DNA of 64,000 bases from an uncultured Oscillospiraceae bacterium (GTDB lineage Bacteria > Bacillota > Clostridia > Oscillospirales > Ruminococcaceae), in contig CAKSPU010000005.1 in the NCBI GenBank assembly GCA_934486875.1, positions 17,071 through 81,070 on the forward strand. Reading direction: 5' to 3'. This document shows positions 16,592-25,025 of this stretch, one piece after another. Positions within the stretch are counted from its first letter, which is position 1. Each line of letters opens with the position of its first letter. The position numbers and the translations under genes are program-made. The notes beneath the pieces were generated by a model. It did not search any database, was not told where the DNA came from, and was given only the letters and a program-made list of their open reading frames with translations.

Positions 16592-18670
16592 TCAGTCTGC
16601 GCCGCCAAGGGAGAGGATAACATCCGAAACAAGGTTTGTGGGGAGCTGCTCATAGCGAACAAAGTCAAACTCAAAGCTTCCTCTGCCTCTGGTTATCTGT
16701 CTGAGCTGCATTGCAAAATTCTGCATCTCACGCTCGGGAACTTCCGCAACTATCTCGGTCATACCCTTTTCATCGGCAGGATTCATTCCCAGAACTCTGC
16801 CTCTGCGCTTATTCAGGTCGCCCATAACATCGCCTGTGTTGTCATTGGGGATAATGGCTCTGAGAGTACCCACAGGCTCGAGGATAGTGGGGTCAGCCTG
16901 CTTCATACCCTCCTTGAATGCAATTGCCGCAGCGGTCTTGAATGCCATTTCGGAGCTGTCAACAGGGTGATATGAGCCGTCAACGAGGATAGCCTTAACA
17001 CCTGTTACGGGGCAGCCTGCAAGAACACCCTTGCCCATACAGTCACGGAGTCCCTTTTCAACTGCGGGGAAGAAGTTTCTGGGAACAGCGCCGCCGAATA
17101 CCTTTTCTTCAAAAACAAGGTCATCGGAGAGACAGGGCTCAAATTCGATCCATACGTGACCGTACTGACCGTGACCGCCCGACTGTTTCTTGTGCTTGCC
17201 CTCGGTCTTGACCTTTTTGCGGATAGTTTCCTTGTATGCGATGCGGACGGGAGCAAGCGTCACTTCAACGCCGAACTTGTTTTTGAGCTTTGCAGCCGCA
17301 ACTTCAAGATGCTGCTCGCCGAGACCCGCAAGGACAAATTCACCTGTTGAGCTGTCCTGACCGAAGGAGAGGGTGGGATCTTCCTCGCAGAGCCTTGCAA
17401 AGGCTGCGCTTATCTTGCTCTCATCGCCCTGGGACTTAGGCTTTACCGCCATTTTGTAGCAGGGTCTTGGGAATGCTATCTTATCGAGGGAAACAGCCTT
17501 GCCCTCGCATATGGTGTCATTTGTAGCCGCACCTATCTTGACTGCCGCACAGATATCGCCTGCGCCTGCGGAAGTGATCTCGGTCTGCTTCTTGCCGCAG
17601 AGAGTGTAGAGCTTGCCTATCTTCTCCACGCCGCCCGTAGATGCATTTATGTACTCGGAATTTGCTTTGAGAACGCCGCTCATAACACGGATAAAGGACA
17701 TCTTGCCAACAAACTGGTCGGCAACTGTCTTGAACACGAATGCTCTGAGAGGAGCGTCCTCTGTGCAGGCAATTTCCTCGATATCATCGCCCGAAACAGC
17801 CTCTGCGGGAGGGCAGTCGGCAGGTGAGGGCATAAGGAGGGTGACTTCCTTAAGAAGCATATCAATGCAGCCCATTGTCACATCGGAGCAGCATACAACG
17901 GGAGTGATAAGTCCCCTGTTCATACCGTCGTGAAGCCCCTTAACAAGCTCCTTCTGAGTGAAAGCCTCGCCCTCGAAGAACTTCTCCATAAGAGCATCAT
18001 CGGTCTCGGCAACTGCCTCGGAGAATGCCGCAACAAGTCCGTCCATACGATATTCCATTTTCTCGGAGATCTCGGCGGTGGGCATATCGGTCTCTGAAAC
18101 ATTGCCGTTCTCATCATACTTATAGCACTTCATCTCAATGAGATTTACGTAGGATACAACCTGTCTGTCCTTGATAACGGGAACGATAACGGGACACACG
18201 GTAGGACCGAAAACGGTTTTCAGATCGGTGAGGACATTGTAGAAATTAGCATCGGGGTCATCTACCTTGGTGATGACGAACATTGTGGCTTTGCCTGCCT
18301 TGCGGGCAGCCTTATATGCCTTTTCGGTGCCGACCTTAACGCCCGATTTGCCCGATACGGTTATCATAACGGTATCGGCGGCACGGACAGCTTCAAGCAT
18401 ATCCGCTTCAAAATCGAAAAGTCCCGGGGCATCAAGGAGATTGAGCTTAAGTCCGTTGTATTCAAAGGAAGCGACGGAAGCACCGAGAGAAGCCTTGCGT
18501 CTGATCTCTTCGGGGTCATAGTCGCATACTGTGGTGCCTTCGGCGGTCTTTCCCAGACGGTCGGAGGCTCCTGCCTTATAGATAAGGGCTTCGGCAAGGG
18601 TGGTCTTTCCCGAGCCGCTGTGTCCTGCTATTGCAATATTTCTGATATCCTCTGCACGGTATTCCTTCAT
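16592..18670 (-). CDS. Elongation factor G-like translational GTPase
   Basis: A 692-residue protein with the domain order of EF-G. G1 is GHSGSGKTT near residue 16, G3 is DAPGLFDF near 77 and G4 is TKVDD near 133. Domain IV carries DGSYHPVDSSEMAF, which in EF-G sits at the decoding centre. Two features depart from canonical FusA: the G4 motif has Thr in place of Asn (NKxD), and the switch-I region reads RKASLGASVASFEY instead of RGITI. These traits match the second, non-essential EF-G-like class common in clostridia, whose role is unsettled. It has no ribosomal-protein or tuf neighbours here, unlike true fusA. Confidence 0.88.
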   Translation of the reverse strand: MKEYRAEDIRNIAIAGHSGSGKTTLAEALIYKAGASDRLGKTAEGTTVCDYDPEEIRRKASLGASVASFEYNGLKLNLLDAPGLFDFEADMLEAVRAADTVMITVSGKSGVKVGTEKAYKAARKAGKATMFVITKVDDPDANFYNVLTDLKTVFGPTVCPVIVPVIKDRQVVSYVNLIEMKCYKYDENGNVSETDMPTAEISEKMEYRMDGLVAAFSEAVAETDDALMEKFFEGEAFTQKELVKGLHDGMNRGLITPVVCCSDVTMGCIDMLLKEVTLLMPSPADCPPAEAVSGDDIEEIACTEDAPLRAFVFKTVADQFVGKMSFIRVMSGVLKANSEYINASTGGVEKIGKLYTLCGKKQTEITSAGAGDICAAVKIGAATNDTICEGKAVSLDKIAFPRPCYKMAVKPKSQGDESKISAAFARLCEEDPTLSFGQDSSTGEFVLAGLGEQHLEVAAAKLKNKFGVEVTLAPVRIAYKETIRKKVKTEGKHKKQSGGHGQYGHVWIEFEPCLSDDLVFEEKVFGGAVPRNFFPAVEKGLRDCMGKGVLAGCPVTGVKAILVDGSYHPVDSSEMAFKTAAAIAFKEGMKQADPTILEPVGTLRAIIPNDNTGDVMGDLNKRRGRVLGMNPADEKGMTEIVAEVPEREMQNFAMQLRQITRGRGSFEFDFVRYEQLPTNLVSDVILSLGGAD

Positions 18671-18890
18671 AGTGTGTTCGCTCCTTACTTTGGTTTATTT
18701 TTGCTGATAAAGTATCTATTTGTCAAAATGTACAATCAGCTTGGTAATTACATTATTCATTATATATCATTTGTATAAGTTTTTCAAGAGCCGAATGCAA
18801 TTTTGTACAGAAAATTTAAATTTGTATGTCCATTTTTATTCAGTTTGACTATACAAGCGACAAAAAGTTCAAATTAATTTGCAAAAAGGG

Positions 18891-18919
18891 TTGTAATTAT
18901 ACTGCGGATATGCTATTAT
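18891..18919 (+). promoter_or_regulatory. Promoter of the GH5 gene
   Basis: TTGTAA and TATTAT are separated by 17 bp, within the 306-bp AT-rich gap after the divergent EF-G-like gene. I saw nothing else in that gap. Confidence 0.7.
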
Positions 18920-18976
18920 TGTGACATATGACAAATATTATCAGGTATGTCAAACAATTTTTATGGAGGAAAACCT

Positions 18977-20791
18977 ATGAAACTGAAAACGATATCATCA
19001 GCTGCGGCTGTATGTATGGCTGTCACTATGCTGGCAGGCTGCGGTCAGACTCCCGATACGGCTTCCGGAAGCGGCAGTTCCGAAACGGCTGAAAGCAGCA
19101 CCGAAGCTGTGACGATATCCCCCGAGGAAGAGGAAAAAATAAGCTCTATGACATCTCTTGAAATGATAAGGGCTATGGGCAACGGAATAAACCTGGGAAA
19201 CACCCTTGAAGCCTACAACCACAAGGGCTACATAGGCGGCGGCAACCCCGACGGCTTTGAAACCGGCTGGGGACAGCCCTACACCACCGCCGAAATGATC
19301 CGGGGTATGAAAAATGCAGGCTTTGACACCATCAGAATACCCGTTGCGTGGACAAACGGTATGAACTACGAGTCGGGCGACTACACCATTGACCAAAGGC
19401 TTATGGACCGTGTGGAGACCGTTGTGAACTATGCTCTCGATGCGGATATGTACGTTATCATCAACGACCACTGGGACGGAAGCTGGTGGGGTATGTTCGG
19501 CTCGGAGGATATGGCTGTAAGGGACAAGGCTCTTGAAATGTACAAATCTATGTGGACGCAGATAGGCGAAAATTTCAAGGACTATTCCCGCAAGCTCATT
19601 TTCGAGTCCGCCAACGAGGAGCTTGGCGACCGTCTCAATGACAAGGACGTTACAGGCTCTGAGGGTGTTCTTTCAAAGAGCGAGTGCTACGAGACGACCA
19701 ATATGATAAACAGCGAATTTGTGCAGCTTATCCGCTCTCAGGGCGGCAACAACGCTGACCGCTTCCTGCTCATTGCGGGCTATAACACGGACATTGCAAT
19801 GACCTGCAACGAGCGCTTCAAAATGCCCGAGGACACTGCCGATAGCAAGCTTCTCCTTTCCGTTCATTACTACACTCCGTGGGACTACTGCGGCACGGAG
19901 AGCGTTGACCACTGGGGCTCACCGAGGGATTACAAGGAGCAGAACGATCTGTTCAAAAAGCTGTCCAAATTCTCCGAACAGGGCTACGGCGTTGTTATCG
20001 GTGAATATGCGGTAATGCAGAAAAACGGCGGCATCAAGCCCGACACCGACAAATTCTATGCAAATGTCCTTGACAACTGCGACCTCTACGATTTCTGCCC
20101 CGTTCTGTGGGATTGCAGCAATTTCTACAAGAGAATAACGAACACTCTTGCGGACGAAACTCTTGCAGAGCTTTTCTCCTCAAGACGCTATGAAAATGAG
20201 AACAAGGACACCGAAACCGTCAAGGCAGAGGCAAAGTCAAGGATAGAGGAGACCGCCCGGAACGCTTCCGATGAGCAGATGGCATCAATTGAGTTTCCTC
20301 CCTCCGACGATGCTGCTATTGCCTGGATAATGTATGCATCAAGCGATTACGGCGTATCCTACAGCGTTGGAGACAGCTATGACCCCACAAGCTGCACAAC
20401 GGGCATTAAGGCTCAGAACGCACAGATCACGGGCGAGGGCACATACACCGTGAGCCTTGATTTCTCCGACTGCGGAATGGCAAAGGGCGTTTCCTTCTCC
20501 GCCCTGGGCATTTCAAACGGCGAACAGCTTTTCCCCGGTTATACCTACACAATTGACGAGATACTCATTAACGGCGAGGCTTACGAAATGACGGGCAAGG
20601 GCTACACCTGCTCCGATGACGGAAAGTGTACGAGAGTAAATCTCTACAACGGCTGGGTGAACACCGTTCCCGATGATGCAAGAACCGCTGACGGCAATAC
20701 TGACGGCTGCTCTCCTCAGATAATGCAGCTCACCGACGGCAAGAGAGTAAAGACCATTTCGGTAACATTTACGGTAAAAGCGGGTCAGTGA
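18977..20791 (+). CDS. GH5 family endoglucanase-type lipoprotein
   Basis: A 604-residue enzyme, predicted lipoprotein (MLAGC, lipidated Cys22), with a Ser/Glu-rich linker to about 50. The GH5 barrel runs to about 400: INLGNTLEAY near 71, IRIPVAWT near 119, acid/base Glu214 in SANEELGD, nucleophile Glu343 in VIGEYAVM. GH5 enzymes of this sort cut beta-1,4-glucan (cellulose, lichenan); mannanase activity is an alternative. Residues about 450-604 form a beta-sandwich accessory module, probably carbohydrate-binding, of a type seen in ruminococcal enzymes. There is no dockerin. ATG 18977 follows GGAGGA by 6 bp. It acts at the cell surface; its products would feed cytoplasmic enzymes such as the GH3. 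Confidence 0.9.
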   Translation: MKLKTISSAAAVCMAVTMLAGCGQTPDTASGSGSSETAESSTEAVTISPEEEEKISSMTSLEMIRAMGNGINLGNTLEAYNHKGYIGGGNPDGFETGWGQPYTTAEMIRGMKNAGFDTIRIPVAWTNGMNYESGDYTIDQRLMDRVETVVNYALDADMYVIINDHWDGSWWGMFGSEDMAVRDKALEMYKSMWTQIGENFKDYSRKLIFESANEELGDRLNDKDVTGSEGVLSKSECYETTNMINSEFVQLIRSQGGNNADRFLLIAGYNTDIAMTCNERFKMPEDTADSKLLLSVHYYTPWDYCGTESVDHWGSPRDYKEQNDLFKKLSKFSEQGYGVVIGEYAVMQKNGGIKPDTDKFYANVLDNCDLYDFCPVLWDCSNFYKRITNTLADETLAELFSSRRYENENKDTETVKAEAKSRIEETARNASDEQMASIEFPPSDDAAIAWIMYASSDYGVSYSVGDSYDPTSCTTGIKAQNAQITGEGTYTVSLDFSDCGMAKGVSFSALGISNGEQLFPGYTYTIDEILINGEAYEMTGKGYTCSDDGKCTRVNLYNGWVNTVPDDARTADGNTDGCSPQIMQLTDGKRVKTISVTFTVKAGQ

Positions 20792-20809
20792 TTACCTTAT
20801 GATATCCGT

Positions 20810-20840
20810 GCTGCCGCAGTTTTTGCGGCAGCATTTTTTG
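20810..20840 (+). terminator. Terminator of the GH5 gene
   Basis: GCTGCCGCA and TGCGGCAGC form a tight hairpin followed by six T. Confidence 0.9.
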
Positions 20841-20968
20841 TGCATTTTTCATCATAATAAATATGTACAAAAAAATCCAAAAGTTACAAAGCGAATACAA
20901 AATGGTATCAAAAACAGTTAAAAAGATTAAATGATGAATACAAAAGGCTGACAATTCAGGAAAACCCA

Positions 20969-20997
20969 TTGACATAAGCTTTTGCGGCTGATATTAT
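20969..20997 (+). promoter_or_regulatory. Promoter of the pseudokinase gene
   Basis: A perfect TTGACA and TATTAT are separated by 17 bp. Transcription would start near 21004, just before the palindromic repeats. Confidence 0.8.
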
Positions 20998-21009
20998 ATT
21001 ATTGCGGGA

Positions 21010-21066
21010 TTGCGTAAATACGCAATAGTTGCGTGAAATCGCAATAGTTGCGTGAGATCGCAATAG
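21010..21066 (+). repeat. Three tandem 19-bp palindromic repeats in the pseudokinase leader
   Basis: The units TTGCGTAAATACGCAATAG, TTGCGTGAAATCGCAATAG and TTGCGTGAGATCGCAATAG lie end to end, followed by a broken fourth (TTGTGC). Each contains an inverted TTGCG/CGCAA pair. They are inside the predicted 5' leader, so they may be protein-binding sites in DNA or small hairpins in RNA. Confidence 0.9.
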
Positions 21067-21126
21067 TTGTGCATTAACGGCAGCAGCCCGCACAGCTTCA
21101 AGTTTTTCCGAAAGGAGATGCCGGGT

Positions 21127-23088
21127 TTGGCGGAATATAACTTAAAACTTTGTATGGGCTGTATGGAACCAAAGGAATCCGAGGGCGTTTGCCCCCTCTG
21201 CGGATATTCCCCCGATGTTCCGTCTCTGCCCGAATACCTTTCTCCCGGTACATTTCTTAACGAGAGATACATCGTGGGCAAGCTCCTCCATTTCAACGGC
21301 GAGGGTGCTGACTACATCGGCTTCGATACCGTCACATCTTCAAAGGTGACCATAAAGGAATATATGCCCGATACCCTGTGCAGCCGTGCCAAGGACAGCA
21401 GCGTTATTGCGGTAAAGCAGAACTGCGTTGCCCAGTACAAGGCGTTTATGTCCGAGTTCGTTGAGCTAAATAAAATGCTTGCGAAAATGCGCACCCTCGG
21501 TCACATAAATCCTGCCATAGATATGTTCGGCGACAACAACACAGGCTATGTGGTGTTCAGATATATCGAGGGTATGAACCTTGCGAAATACCTCAAGGAG
21601 CACGCAGGAGAGCTTACCTGGGACGAGGTGAAAAAGCTCTTCCCTCCCATATTCACCACACTTTCACTCATACATAATGCGGGGCTTATCCACAGAGGAA
21701 TATCCCCCGAAAATATAATCGTTGACGAAAAGGGCGAGCTGAAGCTCATCGGTTTCAGCATTGCCGATGCAAGAACTGCCAACACCGAGCTTGCTTCCGA
21801 GGTCTACAGCGGATATGCCGCTCCCGAGCAGTACAGCTCCAGCAACTGGCAGGGCACGTGGACGGACGTTTACGGCATATGCGCCCTGCTTTACCGTATC
21901 CTTACGGGAACCGCTCCCACCGACGCTATGGAGCGCCTTGCAAATGACACACTGCTCCCCCCAAAGAGCCTTAACAACAACATTCCCGCCAATGTCTCAA
22001 AGGTCATAATGAACGGAATGAGCCTTTCGGGAGAGCTGAGGATACAGACCGTCACCGAGCTTGTGACGCAGCTTTTTGAGGAGCCCGAGTGGGAAAAGCC
22101 CCGCTCCGTTTCTCAGACCCAGACCATTTCTATCCCCAAGCAGCACAGCACAAAAGGTCCTGTTGCAGAGCCGAGACCCGCTCCGAAGTCTCCTATGAGC
22201 AGACGAAAGGTGTTCATATTTGTGGCTCTCATAACCGCCGTGGTGGTCTTTACTGCAATGGCTGTGCTTATGATGACCCTTGATGACAACAGCAGTCAGA
22301 TAACAAATGCCATAACCCAGACCACAACACTGCCTGCCGACCCCGAAACTATGCCTGTTACCGATGAACAGGGCGAGACCGTGACTATGCCGCCTGTGAG
22401 CGCCGCTGCCGAGGTCTCCGACCCCTCTGCTCTTCCCACTCTCGCAGTGATAGAGACATCTTCCGTTTCCGACGGCACATCTGAACAGACCACCATAAAG
22501 CCCGGCGCAACGGTCTATATTATGAATGACCTTGTGGGCAAGAATTACGACACGGTGAAAAACTCCTCAGCAAACGAAAATCTTACCATTATCCCCGAGT
22601 ATGTTTACACCGATGAATACGAAAAAGGCATAATTTTCGAGCAGTCCATTGAAAAGGGTTCCAACTACGAAAAGGGCTCCGAGCTTACTCTGAAGATCAG
22701 TATGGGTCCCGCAAAGGTGGTCGTTCCCGAATTTTACGGACTGAACAAGAAGGATTATTTCGATCTGCTCAATTCCTGCGGCATAAAGTACGAGGAAAAG
22801 GCTTACGAGACCGACAAGACCCTTAATGATTATGTTGCGTGGATAAGCATTGAGCCCGGTGAGTATATCGACCTTGAAGCGGGAGAGGTATTATCCGTAT
22901 TCGTTGCGGTAAATCCCGACAACACCGCTCCCTCCGAGACCACCACCACAGCAACGGAAACCACCACGGAAGCGTCCTCCGCCTGGGTGACCACCTCCGT
23001 GCCCGAGATCACCACAACAACAGTCACCACCACAACAACACAGGCTCTTACAGACGAGCCCGACATCACCATTTCACTTGACTATTAA
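21127..23088 (+). CDS. Membrane pseudokinase with zinc ribbon and PASTA domains
   Basis: A 653-residue protein. A zinc ribbon (Cys 9, 12, 22, 25) opens it. A Ser/Thr-kinase-like domain follows (about 45-325), then a transmembrane helix near 362-385, two PASTA-like repeats outside the cell (about 475-615), and a Thr-rich tail. Lys77 of the VAIK-like KVTIKEY is kept, but the catalytic loop reads HRGISPENI (Asp of HRD lost) and the metal-binding DFG reads GFS. The protein should not phosphorylate in the usual way. PASTA domains bind muropeptides or beta-lactams in PknB/PrkC, so a wall-sensing scaffold role is plausible. TTG 21127 is chosen because AAAGGAG lies 9 bp upstream; an ATG at 21118 is too close to that site. 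Confidence 0.85.
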   Translation: MAEYNLKLCMGCMEPKESEGVCPLCGYSPDVPSLPEYLSPGTFLNERYIVGKLLHFNGEGADYIGFDTVTSSKVTIKEYMPDTLCSRAKDSSVIAVKQNCVAQYKAFMSEFVELNKMLAKMRTLGHINPAIDMFGDNNTGYVVFRYIEGMNLAKYLKEHAGELTWDEVKKLFPPIFTTLSLIHNAGLIHRGISPENIIVDEKGELKLIGFSIADARTANTELASEVYSGYAAPEQYSSSNWQGTWTDVYGICALLYRILTGTAPTDAMERLANDTLLPPKSLNNNIPANVSKVIMNGMSLSGELRIQTVTELVTQLFEEPEWEKPRSVSQTQTISIPKQHSTKGPVAEPRPAPKSPMSRRKVFIFVALITAVVVFTAMAVLMMTLDDNSSQITNAITQTTTLPADPETMPVTDEQGETVTMPPVSAAAEVSDPSALPTLAVIETSSVSDGTSEQTTIKPGATVYIMNDLVGKNYDTVKNSSANENLTIIPEYVYTDEYEKGIIFEQSIEKGSNYEKGSELTLKISMGPAKVVVPEFYGLNKKDYFDLLNSCGIKYEEKAYETDKTLNDYVAWISIEPGEYIDLEAGEVLSVFVAVNPDNTAPSETTTTATETTTEASSAWVTTSVPEITTTTVTTTTTQALTDEPDITISLDY

Positions 23089-23130
23089 GCTTGTGATGAA
23101 CAAAAGAAAGAAACAAAACGGAACATAAAA

Positions 23131-23170
23131 ACACCGCCCGAGGAAGAAAGATATATCCTCGGGCGGTGTT
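23131..23170 (-). terminator. Terminator between the pseudokinase and the 133-residue protein
   Basis: ACACCGCCCGAGGA and its complement form a strong hairpin. The T-run is on the minus strand (GTGTTTTTATG), so it mainly ends the gene at 23174. Confidence 0.8.
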
Positions 23171-23173
23171 GTA

Positions 23174-23575
23174 TTATGCTTCGGCTTCGACCCTGCGCTT
23201 TATCCTCTCGGGGTCATTCAGATAGTCGTCAAGGTCAAGGTATTCATCGCAGACAAGCTCCTTGTAGGCTCTCTGCTTATCAATATAGGTGGGGACTGTC
23301 TCACGGCTCAGATATTCCTCTTCAAGCCATCTGAGCATCTCTGCGTGCCCCTCCTCGGAAAGAGGGAACTCACGCATTACCACATCTTCGGACTTGTCTA
23401 TGCAGTTCCTGCCAGACCAGATGTAGGCTCTGAGGGTCTTGTCCCCCTCCTTGGGGCAGTTGGGGACTACCTTGTAGTTCATATCCTTTTCCGCTGCACT
23501 GCCCGAAAAAATGCCCTTTTCGCCGAATACGAAAAATTTCGGTATCTCAAAATATTTTGATGCTGATGAACCCAT
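23174..23575 (-). CDS. Conserved-looking hypothetical protein (133 residues)
   Basis: A soluble, acidic protein that I do not recognise. It has no signal peptide or membrane segment. An N-terminal beta-rich half is followed by a charged helical half (EMLRWLEEEYLSRE, YLDLDDYLNDPERIKRRVEAEA). Codon use matches its core-genome neighbours, which supports it as a real gene. It lies 26 bp downstream of the PepV-like peptidase gene on the same strand and may be co-transcribed with it. The start at 23575 is preceded by AAAGGAATG. Confidence 0.6.
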   Translation of the reverse strand: MGSSASKYFEIPKFFVFGEKGIFSGSAAEKDMNYKVVPNCPKEGDKTLRAYIWSGRNCIDKSEDVVMREFPLSEEGHAEMLRWLEEEYLSRETVPTYIDKQRAYKELVCDEYLDLDDYLNDPERIKRRVEAEA

Positions 23576-23601
23576 TGCTATTCATTCCTTTTATCTTTGT
23601 A

Positions 23602-24990
23602 TTACAGGCACAGCCTTAAAATTGCCTCGCAGTAGATCTCAATATCACGGGTCAGCTCATCTATGCCGATAAATTCGTCTGCACCGTGCATATTGTTCTC
23701 ATCGCTCCACTCTGCACCGAATGCAACACCGTTTTCGGTGTCGTGGACGTATGTGCCGCCGCCTATGGCTATGCACTTGCCCTCCCTGCCCGTACAGTCT
23801 GTGTAAACGGACAGGAGCGTTTTTATCATATCGCTGTTTTCATCGGCGTGGTGGGGCTCGCTTGAAAGGGCTGCACTGCCCGAAAGTCCTGCTGCGGACA
23901 GCATTTCGTTCATAATGGATATAATGTCGCCGCTTGTTCTGCAAACGGGGAAGCGGCAGTCGGTCATAAAGTCAAGGTGTCCCTCCTTGCAGTCAGCAAG
24001 GCTCAGAACAAGGGTCAGTCCACCCGAAAGCTCATCACGGCAGCTTACACCGATGCCCTTTCCCTCGCTGTCGCCGTAGGGATATAGCCTTGCAACAGCT
24101 CTGAGCTTATCGGAAATATCGCCGTCAAAATCAAGCTGTGAAATCAGCTTTATAAGAGCTGTGAGAGCGTTTTTGCCCTGCTCGGGGGTAGATGCGTGAG
24201 CACCCTTGCCCTTTGATTTTATATAAATAGTATTATTATCTGATTTTTCTACAGTAAATATAATACCATCGGGCTGATATTCGCCGCAAAGCTTTTCAAT
24301 ATCGTCCTTTTCAAAGCCCATAATGACTGCCATTGCCCTTTCGGGAACAGCATTTGCCACACTGCCGCCCACAAGTGACACAAGGGTCTTGCCGAATGTC
24401 TCATATTCGCCTGTGATTCCAAGGCGTATCATTCCCTTTTCAATGTTGATAACGGGGAAGCTGCCGTCGGGGGTGAAGAGCATAGGGGGAAAGCTTTCCT
24501 TTGAGGTATAATATTCCATATCCTCCGAGCCGTTTTCCTCGTTGCTGCCGAGAATAAGGCGGAAGTTTCTGGAAAGCTTTACACCGCTGTCACGTATCAT
24601 TCGCATTGCGGTGATGACAGCCGCCGCAGGTCCCTTGTCATCAATTGCCCCTCTGCCGTAGACCCTGCCGTCACGGATATCTGCCTTAAAGGGGTCAGCG
24701 GTCCATTCCTGTCCCTCGGTGGGAACAACATCAAGGTGACAGAGTATTCCAAGCTCCGCTTCGCCATCGCCGAAATCAGCGGTTATGGCGTGATTGTCAA
24801 AATTTCTCACCTTAAAGCCGTCGGCAGAAAGCACCTTTGCCGCAAAACCAAGGCAGTCGGCGCAGTCCTTTCCGTAGGGCATTCCAGCTTCGGGAGCACC
24901 CATAACGCTTTTAAATGAGATAAGCTCCGACAGCAGCTTTACGGCACTGTCGGTATATTCGGGGGCTTTTTTTGAGATGTCATTTATCAT
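23602..24990 (-). CDS. pepV: Sapep/PepV-type metallodipeptidase (M20 family)
   Basis: A 462-residue cytoplasmic dipeptidase. M20 metal ligands are visible in order: His in ILCHLDVVPTEGQ (about 83), Asp in GRGAIDDKGPA (about 117), the Glu pair in GSNEENGSEDMEYY (about 150), and a C-terminal His in DENNMHGADEF. The lid domain sits between. These enzymes trim dipeptides from imported peptides using Mn or Zn. The gene is followed by the 133-residue protein and preceded by the M3 oligopeptidase on the same strand. The three may form a peptide-use cluster. Confidence 0.92.
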   Translation of the reverse strand: MINDISKKAPEYTDSAVKLLSELISFKSVMGAPEAGMPYGKDCADCLGFAAKVLSADGFKVRNFDNHAITADFGDGEAELGILCHLDVVPTEGQEWTADPFKADIRDGRVYGRGAIDDKGPAAAVITAMRMIRDSGVKLSRNFRLILGSNEENGSEDMEYYTSKESFPPMLFTPDGSFPVINIEKGMIRLGITGEYETFGKTLVSLVGGSVANAVPERAMAVIMGFEKDDIEKLCGEYQPDGIIFTVEKSDNNTIYIKSKGKGAHASTPEQGKNALTALIKLISQLDFDGDISDKLRAVARLYPYGDSEGKGIGVSCRDELSGGLTLVLSLADCKEGHLDFMTDCRFPVCRTSGDIISIMNEMLSAAGLSGSAALSSEPHHADENSDMIKTLLSVYTDCTGREGKCIAIGGGTYVHDTENGVAFGAEWSDENNMHGADEFIGIDELTRDIEIYCEAILRLCL

Positions 24991-25025
24991 AAAAAATTAT
25001 CCTTTCAATGTAAACTGCATTACAC

